NCBI GenBank assembly: GCA_038502055.1
Contig: JAXRKN010000042.1
Span: 2,604,001 to 2,668,000, forward strand
Reading direction: 5' to 3'
DNA: 64,000 nt
DNA from: Tanytarsus gracilentus
Taxonomy: Eukaryota; Arthropoda; Insecta; Diptera; Chironomidae
Shown here: positions 38,577-49,435 of the stretch, piece by piece
How positions within the stretch are numbered: the first letter of the stretch is position 1
Layout of the letters: the number at the start of each line of letters is the position of its first letter
The notes under the pieces: model-generated
Told to the model about the DNA's origin: nothing
Databases searched by the model: none
What the model saw: the letters and a program-made list of their open reading frames with translations, nothing else
Made by a program: the position numbers and the translations under genes

Positions 38577-39896
38577 ATGGGTACTTTAAATGTCAACCGT
38601 AATGTCACCGACTTGTATTACCGCTACAAGATGCCGCGTCTTTGCGCTAAGGTTGAGGGCAAAGGAAATGGCATCAAAACGGTTATTGTCAACATGGCGG
38701 AAGTCGCAAAGGCCCTAAATCGTCCGGCCACCTATCCAACAAAATACTTTGGCTGCGAGTTGGGCGCTCAAACTCAATTTGACCACAAGAACGAGCGTTT
38801 CATTGTCAATGGTTCGCATGACGCAAGCAAACTTCAAGATTTACTCGATGGATTTATTCGCAAGTATGTCTTGTGTCCAGAATGCGACAATCCTGAAACC
38901 GATTTAACAATTTACGCCAAGAAAGAGCAAATTTCGCAAAGCTGCAAAGCATGTGGCTATCATGGATTGTTGAAAGTTCAACACAAGGTCAATACTTTCA
39001 TCTTGAAAAATCCACCAAACTTGAATCCAGCCACTCAAGGTGCATCCTTGACCGAAGGCAAGCGTTCGAAGCGCTCAAAGAAGGGCGAAGACTCAAACAA
39101 TCAGTCAAATTCGAATGGTGACAACTCAAAGGATGAATTTGAGACATCGAAAATTGTCGATGAAGACGATGACGATGCCAACTGGACGGCCGATGTCACC
39201 GAGGAGGCTATGCGTGCACGTATGCAAGATTTATCGGAGGGTGCTAAGAACATCACCATTTCCGAGGATACGGAGAAAACTGAAAAGGAGCGCATGGACA
39301 TTTTCTACGAGTACGTTAAGAGACGTCGCGATACCGGTGGCTTGGAGAGTGTTCAAGCTCACAAGGACTTACATAGTGAGGCTCAACGCTTGGAGGTTAT
39401 TCCAAAAGCACCATTGGTTCTCGCTGAATTGCTTTTTTCGGCCAACATCACTGTCGAAATCAAGAGACATCGTAATTTGCTTTTACGTTTCACTCACGAA
39501 GATGAAAAAGCTCAAAAGTACTTGTTGGGCGGTGTCGAACAAATTATCGCTTTGCATGCCGCTAAGCTAATGGAAAAAGTTGCAATTATTCTTAAACTCT
39601 TCTACGATACCGACTTGTTGGATGAAAAAGTTATTTTGGATTGGGCATCGAAGGTCAGCAAGAAGTATGTCTCGAAGGACGTTGCACAGCAGATTCACGA
39701 TAAAGCAGCTCCGTTCATCAAGTGGCTAAAAGAGGCGGAAGAAGAGAGCGAGGATTCTGAGTCTGATGTTGAAATTGGCTTCGATGATCGTGCAAAGATT
39801 GATTCATTGAAAAACAATGTCGTCAAGCCCACGGCTGCAACTAAGCCCGCTGTTGTCGAGGAGGAAGGCGACGACTTAAATATTGATGATATCTAA
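38577..39896 (+). CDS. eIF5: Translation initiation factor eIF5
   Basis: Complete 439-aa eIF5 in one coding exon. eIF5 is the GTPase-activating protein for eIF2 in the 43S/48S initiation complex. The N-terminal domain begins with MGTLNVNRNVTD and DLYYRYKMP and carries the conserved Arg15-equivalent region; a C2-C2 zinc ribbon follows (CPECDNPETD, then QSCKACGYHG). A charged linker with KRSKRSKK and acidic runs leads to the C-terminal HEAT-type W2 domain (LVLAELLFSANI, FIKWLKEAEEE), and acidic aromatic-type boxes close the protein (EEEGDDLNIDDI). The start context ATCACCATGG is strong. A short leader exon begins at 38480 and contains the end of another open frame. Confidence 0.97.
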   Translation: MGTLNVNRNVTDLYYRYKMPRLCAKVEGKGNGIKTVIVNMAEVAKALNRPATYPTKYFGCELGAQTQFDHKNERFIVNGSHDASKLQDLLDGFIRKYVLCPECDNPETDLTIYAKKEQISQSCKACGYHGLLKVQHKVNTFILKNPPNLNPATQGASLTEGKRSKRSKKGEDSNNQSNSNGDNSKDEFETSKIVDEDDDDANWTADVTEEAMRARMQDLSEGAKNITISEDTEKTEKERMDIFYEYVKRRRDTGGLESVQAHKDLHSEAQRLEVIPKAPLVLAELLFSANITVEIKRHRNLLLRFTHEDEKAQKYLLGGVEQIIALHAAKLMEKVAIILKLFYDTDLLDEKVILDWASKVSKKYVSKDVAQQIHDKAAPFIKWLKEAEEESEDSESDVEIGFDDRAKIDSLKNNVVKPTAATKPAVVEEEGDDLNIDDI

Positions 39897-40253
39897 ATGG
39901 CAATTTATAAATTAAAGTTTTTCGCCAATTTTTACTTTGCTTTTTTCTGCATCTCGATGAAGTTTTTTTCATACCAAAATTTCCTCAATTCGATTCAGAT
40001 TAGTTCAAAAATTTAATTTAGCTTTAATATTGTTAACTTCATCGGGACACTTTAATTCAATTACATTTATACTTTTGCGAGTTTTGATAATTTTTTGCAT
40101 ACACATAGAAGCTGTCACATTTTTTTCTTATAATTTTTTTCTTCTCCCGATTTCTGAGCAGTTAATTGGTGAGGATAAAATACAATTTATTATACATTGA
40201 AATAATCGGATGATAATAAAAACGAAAGTTTGGAAGCATAGCAAAAGTTTGTG
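39897..40253. other. 3' UTR space between convergent genes
   Basis: 357 bp between the stop codons of eIF5 (plus) and the POLE4-like gene (minus). It holds both 3' UTRs; AATAAA-like sequence near 40213 fits the eIF5 end. No other gene. Confidence 0.7.
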
Positions 40254-40833
40254 TTAGAGTTCAACTGGGAGATTCGTAAGGGCTGATTCGACATGATTTT
40301 TTGCAATTGTTTTTTTCTTGTTCTGCGCTGCATACCCGAACGCTTCTTTGGCAAGGGATTTAATAAAAAGTTCAGTTGTCTTGGTGATGAGAAAAACTGC
40401 CTCTGCGTTCACAAGCTCCACGTCAGGATCAAGCTTAATTATTTTTTTTATTTTAGCTATCGGAAGGTTTGTGAGGCGATCTTGAGTAGGTTTGTCAGCC
40501 TTTTTCTTTGTCGTCGCTTCTGTTTCTTCAGTTTGTTCAGTTTCTAAAATTTGTTCATCGTCGACGAGGTCTAAAAATTTATTTTAAATTAATTTGGTTT
40601 AATTTCTCAACTGGATTTCATTAAAACTCACCTTCAACATTGTCTTCATCGATTCCTTCCATTATCTCGTTTTCTAATGCCTCTAATTCTTCAATCTCAT
40701 CTGGATGTTCAATTTCTGTATTTTCAATTATTTCACTCGGTTCATTGTTATTAGCAGTGACTAGGTCTATATCTTCTGTTGCTTGAAGTTCCTCGGTATT
40801 GAAAAGCTCTTGAGACACTTCTGGTTCTGCCAT
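40254..40833 (-). CDS. POLE4-like histone-fold protein
   Basis: A 172-aa protein from exons 40833-40632 and 40570-40254. The N-terminal half (about 90 aa) is very acidic (IEHPDEIEELEALENEI). The C-terminal half is a histone fold: LPIAKIKKIIKLDPDVEL, EAVFLITKTTELFIKSLAKE, then NKKKTIAKNHVESAL. The DPDV motif and the KKKT segment match the POLE4/Dpb3 family (Drosophila Mes4), a small subunit of DNA polymerase epsilon that pairs with a POLE3-type histone fold. CHRAC-type or NF-YC-type proteins are less likely because of these motifs. It is divergently arranged with the mitochondrial gene at 41008, with 174 bp between start codons. Confidence 0.85.
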
Positions 40834-41007
40834 TATTGACTAATTAAGATTAATTTACTTTTGTGATTATTTTTGCCGCTCAAAATCACGATGAACTCGA
40901 ATATCCGATTTGTTGTGGTCGGATAATTGAAAGTAAACAAATAATTTACATAAAATTTTCAAAAATTTCATAATTTATCTTTTTTTGCATTTTAAAATAT
41001 TTTCATC
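40834..41007. promoter_or_regulatory. Bidirectional promoter
   Basis: 174 bp separate the ATGs of two divergent genes, so both promoters and leaders must lie here. No clear TATA box, as usual for housekeeping genes. Confidence 0.65.
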
Positions 41008-41511
41008 ATGAATTCAATTGTAAGGAGTGCTTTAAGTCTTAGGGCGATCACTAACTCATTGAGGTAACTAGTTGTCATGGTTATTAAAGCTTTTATTGAG
41101 TCTTAATTTAAAATTTTCAGAATTCTTTCAAGTCGGCAAACTCAAAAACTTTTCAGCACTAAGCCAACTGAAGCTGTTTCAAACGAGCCTGTCAAGTTCT
41201 TAGGCTCAGAAGCGCACAAATGGAAGGCAAAGACGAATAGAGTAGGTTCATCTGATCCCGATGAGATGTTTTATTATCAGCCAATAATCGTTGTCGCAAG
41301 CCTTGCTATTTTCATGATCTATTTCTTCATTTTGAGAGAGGAAAATGACATCGATGCACATTTAGGAAAGGATATTTTCCAAGTCGTACCTCAGCTGGAA
41401 AAATCAACATTAATTACGTTGTATAAATATAATTTGGAGCAAAATCTTGACAATACTGATGTCATCAAGAGATTAATTGAAATTGGAGTGGACCCATTAC
41501 AGATTGAATAA
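41008..41511 (+). CDS. UQCC4/CCSMST1-like mitochondrial protein
   Basis: A 148-aa protein from exons 41008-41063 and 41121-41511. The basic, Ser-rich N-terminus (MNSIVRSALSLRAIT...) looks like a mitochondrial presequence. The core PVKFLGSEAHKWKAK followed by one membrane segment (IIVVASLAIFMIYFFIL) and REENDID matches the CCSMST1 family, now called UQCC4, involved in assembly of respiratory complex III. The tail after the membrane segment, about 55 aa, is helical and ends IGVDPLQIE. Assignment rests on this motif alone; other single-pass mitochondrial assembly proteins are possible. AATAAA near 41538 fits the mRNA end. Confidence 0.7.
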
Positions 41512-41840
41512 ATGCATAATGTGTAGACATACATAGAAAATAAAGATTGTTGCTTAACCAGATTCAGAGGTATGTTTAGGGGTATTTCACGGGAGCTTTT
41601 TTTAATTTATTTAAAAATCTAAAGATTCGCAAGAAAAAATCTAACTTTAGAAATCGCAAAAAAATTTAAAGATCTTTATAAAACTTTTGTGATATTTTCA
41701 TGGCCATGCATGGTTAACTTTTTTTTTAAAATTAAAAAGTCCTCGTGACATGCCACACAATTCAGTTTTGTTTACACTTTTAGTTTCATTTCATTGTTGT
41801 TATCCACAAGGAAAATTTTGATAAAATAAATTGAATTAAA
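41512..41840. other. Short intergenic spacer
   Basis: 329 bp with the 3' UTR of the UQCC4-like gene and the promoter of heme oxygenase, both plus strand. Nothing else seen. Confidence 0.7.
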
Positions 41841-42604
41841 ATGGCTGAATCTTTAACACAAGAAATGAGATTATCCACGAGAGCGATTCATAAGATTTCT
41901 GATGACATTGTTAATGCGAAACTAGCATTTGGTGAGTTTTACAGTAAAATTTGAGAATTCAAATCATAAAGAAAAAATTTTAAGCTCTCAATTCGAACTC
42001 GGTTTGGGCCGATGGTATTTTGGTGTTTTATGAAATCTTTAAATTCCTCGAGGAAAATGTTTCGGAAGTGATTTTACCCATTCACTATCACAGAACCGAG
42101 AAATTTGAAAAAGATCTTCAATATTACAAAGGAGAAGGATGGATGAAAACTTACAAGCCTCGTGAGAGTGTCCGCAAATATTTGCAACATCTTAATGAGC
42201 TAAAAGAAACAAACTCGCTTCTCTTAATCCCTTACGTGTATCATCTCTATCTCGGTCTTTTGTCTGGCGGACAAATTTTGGTTAAAAAACGTCAACTCAC
42301 TCAGAAATTTACTCGCAGTGAGAAGAAAAACGATGAGACACCGGGCAATGCTCTCCTTTCATTTCCCGATCACTCGTTGCATCAACTCAAAAATAACCTG
42401 AAAGCAATTATCGATGAGTATGCAAAAGATTTTGATACCGATTTGCGTCGTGAGATGATTGTGGAGAGTCAAAAAGTTTTTGAACTCAATAATATGATAA
42501 TTAATAGTGTGGAGGGTGTCGTTCGGCAAAATTTAAAGCTCCTTGGATACATTATAATTGCAGTGCTTTCAATTTATGTTTTTCTTAAAATGTGGGCAGT
42601 TTAA
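41841..42604 (+). CDS. Ho: Heme oxygenase
   Basis: A 236-aa heme oxygenase from exons 41841-41931 and 41985-42604 (53-bp intron). It opens heme to biliverdin, iron and CO with electrons from NADPH-cytochrome P450 reductase. The proximal heme ligand is the His in STRAIHKISD. VWADGILVFYEIFKFLE follows, and the family signature is YLGLLSGGQIL, with the distal-helix glycines. The C-terminus is a membrane anchor (YIIIAVLSIYVFL) near the last residues, as in tail-anchored ER heme oxygenases. Insect enzymes of this length are usual. A fold-back element starts 163 bp after the stop. Confidence 0.95.
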
Positions 42605-42759
42605 ATTTGTGACACATGTGAGATGAATATATACTAAAAAAAGATTTCTTTTAAATTTTGCATTAATTATATTGATTGTAATTAAAGTTGGATATTTTTG
42701 TAGCTCAATTGTTTGAAAGTTAATAAAATTCATTATGATAACAAATTATTTTTTATACT

Positions 42760-42767
42760 GCTAACTG
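42760..42767. repeat. Target site duplication, left (8 bp)
   Basis: TGCTAACT directly before the left end of the fold-back element; the right flank has TGCTAATT at 47494-47501, 7 of 8 matching. Confidence 0.7.
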
Positions 42768-43232
42768 AGTGATAGTCGGCGTTTTTAATTTTTAATTAAT
42801 TTAAAATTGTTTTTCTAATAACGTTCTATCTAATCTTCAAATCTTCTAAAACTCACCTTATCTAATGAACATTCATGTTGTCTAAAATTTTACCAAAACC
42901 AAAATATACGTTTGTTCTGCAACTATAATTATTTCTTAAATAAATAAGAAAATTATTAAAACAATGTTTAAATAACAAATTTTAAATTTTAAATGACTCA
43001 AGCTAGATATAACATTTAATATCTGTACAATCGCCCTAATTTAGTAGTAAAATTTCTATGCGATTTTGTAAAATACTCGAAAGGATAAACTTTCTTATTT
43101 TTAAGATATCTTACATTCATTAGTCATTAAGACTAAATTTGTTTATAGACCAAAATCTCTGTTTGAAATTAAAAATATTTTAAATTTACCTGAAAAATCG
43201 AAATAAATAAATTGCATTGAAAAAATTCTTCT

Positions 43233-44440
43233 CAGTTGCCTTTGAAAATTATTTTCATTCATTCAAGGAAAAATTTCGTCGAGAGCAGTCGGAATTGTGA
43301 AGAAAGAGCTTGGTCATCTTGAACACCAATGATACAAATCAACAATTAAAGAAGGAAACAGTAACTTCCAAGCTGTTCTTGTCAAGAATCAAGCGTCACA
43401 AACGATCCTCACTTACAAAATCAAGAGAAGAAGAAAATTGTGCTGTGAAGTTAAAGAGGAGCGAGAAAAAAATAATCAACTGAAATTCCATCCAGAGTAA
43501 AATTCACACATCTCTTGATCATAAATCCGAAAAAGGAAAATCGTAGAAAACTTTTGACATTTTATTCTTCTTTCTGATTCGCAGATAAAAATTTGACGTC
43601 GAGAAGAGATGGAGATCGAAAAAGCTCAAATCAGACGAGACAGCAGCTTTTGTTAATAAATAATCCGAGCAGAAGGTCAATTGAGGTAAGTCAAACTTTT
43701 TGCCCACCTTTAAAAAAAATCATCTCAGTTACCTTTGAAATTAATTTTTTTTTCATTCAAGGAAAAATTTCGTCGAGAGCAGTCGGAATTGTGAAGAAGG
43801 AGCGCTTAGCGAGCTGTGATGTTGAGCATCAAGGATCCAAATCAGCAATTAAAGAAGGAAATAGTTGCTTCCAAGCTGTTCTTGTCAAGAATCAAGCGTC
43901 ACAAACGAAAATGAGTTTTCTTCTCACGTGAGCGAACAAAATCAAGTGATGAAGGAAATTGAGTAAAGCTAAATTAATCAACTGAAATTGTTAAAAGTGA
44001 GTCTTAGTAAAATCTAATGAAATCCATTCAGAAAAAAATTCACACCACGGATCATAAACCCGAAAAATGTAAATCACATTGACATTTTATTCTTCTTTCA
44101 AATTCGCAGATAAAAATTGACGTCGAAGAGAGATGGAGAACGAAAAAGCTCAAATCAGACGAAACAGCAACTTTTGTGAAGAAATCATCTGAGCAGAAGG
44201 ACAATTGAGGTAATTTGAAAATTTTCATGTATTTAAAAGCTGTTAAAAATTTTTTAGCAAAAAAAATCTTCGCAGTTACCTTTGAAACTAATTTTCATTC
44301 ATTCAAGAAAAGATTTCGTGGAGAACAGTCAGAATTTTGGGATTCTGCAAGCGTCAAGAGGTTTGAAGTGCTGCCAAACAATACAACCGATGGATCTCCT
44401 GGATTTCTAGTTGATTCAAAACTGAGGATATTAAGATGCC
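43233..44440 (+). repeat. Tandem exon-like modules in the left arm
   Basis: A module starting at CAGTTGCCTTTGAAA-type sequence occurs near 43233, 43725 and 44273 (about 490-550 bp apart). A second module with splice-like borders occurs at 43585-43685 and 44110-44209; the latter reads KLKSDETATFVKK before a stop, the former is broken by stops. The third first-type module reads GEQSEFWDSASVKRFEVLP. These look like duplicated and decayed exons. The right arm carries the inverted equivalents (for example 46346-46693 and 45840-46020). Confidence 0.6.
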
Positions 44441-45055
44441 AACAGCTGCTGTTAAAAATTAAATTGATGGCAAATTTGGGAAAATCAAGGTGAGTTCGCA
44501 AAAAGACATAAAAAAATTAAAGCACTAAATCAAAAAATTGCCAAAAGAATTCAGAGCTGGATCCCAAATTTTCCCGAAAGAAAATAAAAAATCATAGTAA
44601 TCAATCAATTTTTTTTCTCATTCACAGTTAAATTGAAGTCGAGAGTTCATGAGGAAGATAAAATTGATGCAGCTGAGTTAAGATGTGGTGAAAGCGAAGA
44701 TGCATCCGGGGGACAAAATTTATGGACAACAAGAACAAAGTGAGTTAAAATTTTATTATAAAAAATTCAGCGCTGGATCTCAATCATTTCACAATTTAAA
44801 ATCGTGACAACCCTTGAATTTTTTTTTTATTTTCACCCATATTTTTGAATTTAATTAATTCAAATCATTTTTTTTACATTTCACATTATTTTAATTTTTA
44901 AAAATCCAAAAATTTACAATTCATTATACCAATAATTTTGAAACTAAAATTTTACATTTCATTATATCATTTCATCTTCAACCTTCAATTCAACTTCTTA
45001 TCATCTTCTTCTTCAACCTTCAATTCAACTTCTTATCATCATCTTCTTCAACCTT

Positions 45056-45370
45056 CTAACAACAGAATAGCTTTCTCCACCACTTCTTTTTCTTTTTCTT
45101 CAACCCATCATAAGCAATGTTATCAGTTTGACAACCCACATCAACTTTTCTCCCTTGCAGTCTTCCTCGATAAGCCTGAAAATGTTCCGATAATTCAGTA
45201 TTTGCAATTATCAGCAAATTAACATAATTTACCAATTCTCGAATATCGTTTTCTTTTCGCCAATTGTCCAGGTTTAACTCGTCAAAATCCTTACTCAACT
45301 CGTCCATATCTTTATGCAGCTTCATTATTACTCTTCCCATCACAATACAGTGGTCACAGTAGTCTTCCAT
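45056..45370 (-). CDS. Small coiled-coil protein in the fold-back element
   Basis: A 104-aa open frame, start chosen at 45370 (MEDYCDHC) because a splice acceptor (TTTTTGTTTAG, exon start 45389) lies just upstream. A leader exon ending at a GTGAGA donor (45470) and a TATATAAAG box at 45539-45547 complete a normal gene model. The protein has a heptad-like helix (KLHKDMDELSKDFDEL), the segment DVGCQTD, then a run of six lysines and the ending WWRKLFCC, which could be lipid-modified at the final cysteines. I do not recognise the family. The frame also continues without stop through the leader exon (KRKVVFEER), so a longer N-terminus is possible. Confidence 0.5.
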   Translation of the reverse strand: MEDYCDHCIVMGRVIMKLHKDMDELSKDFDELNLDNWRKENDIRELVNYVNLLIIANTELSEHFQAYRGRLQGRKVDVGCQTDNIAYDGLKKKKKKWWRKLFCC

Positions 45371-45538
45371 TTTCGTCTTCTTCAATTTTCTAAACAAAAA
45401 AAACAAAAAAAAATAATTTTATTAATATATTTATTTTTTATTTATTTTTATTTTTTTATTTTTTCTCACCTCTCCTCAAACACAACCTTCCTCTTCGAAC
45501 TCTCGGCAGCAACTGAAATATTTTTTAAAATTTCCGCT

Positions 45539-45547
45539 CTTTATATA
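45539..45547 (-). promoter_or_regulatory. TATA box of the element's internal gene
   Basis: TATATAAAG on the minus strand upstream of a predicted leader exon that ends at 45470. It supports the small ORF as a transcribed gene. Confidence 0.45.
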
Positions 45548-47493
45548 CAAAAATTTTCGGCCAACTTCGGTTTTTCGTTCGGATTTTTATTCGGGTTTTA
45601 TTCGGCAAAAATAAAAATTGTACATGAAAACGAAAATTAAAAATTCGGTTTTTGACCCTAATGAAATAATAAACTTAATAATAACCTGAAAAAAAATGTA
45701 AAAAACATTTTTATGGCAAATTTAACTGAAAATCAAAAAGCTGAAAAGAACGAAAGGAACGACATTGAATAAAAGCTGGAATGAAGAAAAATATGGAAAA
45801 TAATTTTACAACAAACTAAAGCGCTTAATAAATATTTTTGAAATGTTTTGAGATTCCATTTCCGATTCAGCTCGTGTTGGTTTAATCGTATTGCTTGGCA
45901 GCACTTCACTCTTGCTTCTCACAGAATCCCAAAATTCTGACTGCTCTCGGCGAAAGCAGGGGAAATATTTTCTTGAATGAATGAAAATTTGTTCCAAAGG
46001 TAGCTGCGAAGAATTTTTTAATGAATACATGAAAATTTCTCACGAAAAAATTAAAATTACCCCAATTGTCCGTCTGCTCAGATAATTTCTTTACGAAAGC
46101 TGCTGTATCGTCTGATTTGAGCTTTTTCGATTCTCATCACGCCTCGACGTCAAATTTTATCTGCGAATTTAAAAGAAGAATAAAATGTCAATGATTACTG
46201 TGATTTTACATATTCTGGATGGATTTTCATTCGATTTTTTTTAAACTCACATCGAACAATTTCAGTTGATTAATTTTTTCTCGCTATTCTAAACTTCACA
46301 GCACAGTTTTCTTCTTCTTTTGATTTTGTTTGCTCTTCTTTTGTTTCATTTGCCAGTGAGAAGAAGAAAACTCATTTTCGTTTGTGACGCTTGATTCTTG
46401 ACAAGAACAGCTTGGAAGCAACTATTTCCTTCTTTAATTGCTGATTTGGATCCTTGATGCTCAACATCACAGCTCGCTAAGCGCTTCTTCTTCACAATTC
46501 TGACTGCTCTCGACGAAATTTTTCCTTGAATGAAAAAAAAATTAATTTCAAAGGTAACTGCGATGATTTTTTTTAAAGGTGGGCAAAAAGTTCGACTTAC
46601 GTCAATTGACCTTCTGCTCGGATTATTTATTAACAAAAGCTGCTGTCTCGTCTGATTTGAGCTTTTTCGATCTACATCTCTTCTCGACGTCAAATTTTTA
46701 TCTGCGAATCAGAAAGAAGAATTTTGACATTTTACAAAAGTTTTCTACGATTTTACTGTTGCGGATTTATGATCAGGAGCGAAGTGTAATTGATTTCTTG
46801 ATGGATTTTCATCTGATTTTTCAAACTCACCTCGAACAATTTTAGTTTATTCATTTTTCCCTTGCTTCTTCACTTGGCAGCACGATTTTCTTCTCCACTT
46901 GATTTTGTTTGCTTCGCCAGTGAGAAGAAGACTCATTTTCGTTTCGTGATGCTTAACAAGAACAGAATGGAAGTCGCCGTTTTCCTCTTTACTTTTTTAA
47001 TTGAATTTCTGATGTCCAACATCGCTCACCAAGCTCCTTCTTCACAATTCCGACTGCTCTCGACGAAATTTTTCCTTGAATGAATGAAAATAATTTTCAA
47101 AGGCAACTGAGAAGAATTTTTTCAATGCAATTTATTTATTTCGATTTTTCAGGTAAATTTAAAATATTTTTAATTTCAAACAGAGATTTTGGTCTATAAA
47201 CAAATTTAGCCTTAATGACTAATGAATGTAAGATCTTAAAAAAAAGAAAGTTTATCCTTTCAAGTATTTTACAAAATCGCATAGAAATTTTACTACTAAA
47301 TTATGGTGATTGTACAGATATTAATTGTTATATCTAGCTTGAGTCATTTAAAATTTAAATTTTTTGGTAAAATTTTAGACAACATGAATGTTCATTAGAT
47401 AAGGTGAGTTTTAGAAGATTTGAAGATTAGATAGAACGTTATTAGAAAAAAAATTTAAGATTAATTAAAAATTAAAAACGCCGACTATCACTC

Positions 47494-47501
47494 TGCTAAT
47501 T
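47494..47501. repeat. Target site duplication, right (8 bp)
   Basis: TGCTAATT directly after the inverted right end; partner of 42760-42767 with one mismatch. Confidence 0.7.
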
Positions 47502-48309
47502 CAATGCAAATTTTTGTATCTCTGGGAAAAATTAACGAATAAAATAAAAAAATCGTTGCTTTATAATAAAGAGTTTAGGTTTTGGAAATTTTATTCATTT
47601 TTTCTTGAAAACAAAAAAAATTGCTAAAATATTTTTAAAGAGTTCTTAAAGACAAATTTAATTATAGGAGAGTACAAAGTTAACATTGAATAATTAATTA
47701 GGTCTTTTAAGGAATTTCGTCGAAAGCTTTTTATAATGTTGATTAAGAGTAAGGTAAGAGTTCAATTAATTATTCAAGCACGATGTGACTTAGTGAAGCC
47801 ATTGCTAATTAATGAACATTACATTGAAGAATTTGAGGTGTTTTTTTAGCTTCAAAAGATTCTAAGCTTAATTTTTATTTTAGTCAGCATTAAGCGTTAG
47901 AAGTTTTAAATTATGAAAGTAAAAAAAAAATTCCAAAAATTAAGCGGTTGAATTTTTTGTTTTAATTAAAATTTTTTATTCGAAGCGTACTCTCCTAAAT
48001 TATTAAAAAGCATTTTCATATTCACAGTCATACCCGAATACTTTTTTCCGTTTTTATCTATTGCCAAAAAAGCCGGTATGTAAATATTGATTTTAATCCA
48101 CAGTTTCTGCTTAAACATTCAACGACTATTGTTTAAAATTAGAAATTTGTTTTAATCAGAGATTAAATCTACAGCAAGTGGGGTTAAAAATGCCATCAGA
48201 ATCTTAATATGCGTTATCAAATTTTCTTTAAGACCTTTATCGATATAGAGTGGATTTTAAAAAAAATTAAACCCCACTTGAAATATTTTGGATTAGTTTG
48301 AAGTTAAAC
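47502..48309. other. Intergenic, no gene seen
   Basis: About 800 bp of AT-rich sequence between the fold-back element and the first PPxY gene. No exon or repeat recognised beyond homopolymer runs. Confidence 0.6.
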
Positions 48310-48967
48310 TTATTTATCGCTCATAGCTTGTTGATAACTCGGTGGAGAATCAAGGTGGTCCTTAAAATGATGACTTATGTCGGCTATAAAAACCGTCATA
48401 TTAGGAGTGGTTGTTAACTGATTAATTAAAAGCACTTGATGATGATTTATAGATCTGTGATTTTCCACTGAAGTTTTCCTACCCAAACTATTATCATCCG
48501 AAGATTGTTGATCGGCAATTGCTTTAATGAAAAGAGAAAGTTAAGATTTTTAGTTTTAGATGATTTAAATTTGAGTCTAAATTTCGAGCAATTTTTTAAA
48601 GTCAATGTGTGAATCAATATTTTTAATTAGCACGGAAGTATTAATTATTTTGTAATTAAAACGAATGAATTTTATTTAAAAAATTAACACGTTTAACTTA
48701 AAATTTTAATTGAAAAAATTTCACACTAAAAAAACTTGCATTTTTTTCATTTTAAAGATTTAATTTTGTTTTATTCTCTCGCATATTCATTCGATTGCAC
48801 ACCAGACACATTTTATCGCATCATCACAAAAAAAAGAAAAATTTCCATAAATTTTCCTCACCTGAATATATCTCACTTTCATCACCCTGATTTCGTATCA
48901 GAAAGCCATAACATCCCACAATAAATATCACAGTTAAGAGCATAAGAAGAATAAGAAACGCTTCCAT
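48310..48967 (-). CDS. PPxY membrane protein 1
   Basis: A 105-aa protein from exons 48967-48862 and 48521-48310. Exon 1 encodes a membrane segment right at the N-terminus (residues 4-24, MEAFLILLMLLTVIFIVG) with a Cys just after it, then a short linker ending EIYS; the intron is in phase 1. Exon 2 encodes a polar tail ending DSPPSYQQAMSDK. PPSY fits the PPxY ligand of WW domains, known to recruit NEDD4-family ubiquitin ligases. Exon plan, N-terminal anchor and near-terminal PPSY are shared with three neighbouring loci. Family not recognised; function unknown. Confidence 0.75.
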
Positions 48968-49435
48968 ATTTGCTCATTTCAACAACCACTACAGAACTGA
49001 ACTTACTCACGTGAAGTAATTCTCACTCGAATGTGAAGCTGTGCACCCACTCGCTACTTGTTTTCTCTTATCATAGAAATTAATATTGCATATATATATA
49101 CGGAAAAATGATTTATGGCGCAAACAACTCAAAAATGGTTCAATAGAAATAATCTCTTAAAAATATCTTTATTGCTTGAGTTTTAAAATTCTTTTTGTAA
49201 TATTGACGGGTTTTATAATCTGGTTATTTTGAGTGTATATAAAAAATGTTGATGATGACTGATATCTCTTGAACATTAAGTCTCATAATCTCACAATAAA
49301 TTTTGGCAATTAAATTTAAAGATTTTTTTTTTGATAACGCTTTGAACACACAAAAGTTGTTTTTTGGGGTTGAAGAAATTTTGGAGTGTTTAAAAATTCT
49401 TAACATTCCCCTTCTTAAAATCTACATAAATTTCT

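Larger units (their letters stand above)
42768..47493. mobile_element. 4.7-kb fold-back element with long inverted arms
   Basis: The ends are inverted copies beginning GAGTGATAGTCGGCG. The arms run from 42768 to about 44440 and, inverted, from about 45830 to 47493, with high identity in the outer part and more divergence inward; the left arm has an extra stretch of about 80 bp near 42900-42980. The flanking 8-bp duplication shows insertion by transposition. 8-bp duplications are made by hAT, P and Merlin elements, but the end sequence is not one I recognise, and I see no transposase, so it is probably non-autonomous. Each arm holds repeated exon-like modules; the 1.4-kb centre holds a small coiled-coil gene on the minus strand. 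Confidence 0.85.

Noticed and set aside
43593..43931. 112-aa ORF and its inverted twin at 46346-46693 as a real gene
   Set aside because: They run across the predicted exon-like borders and are explained by the inverted arms; the repeats carry stops in the other module copies.
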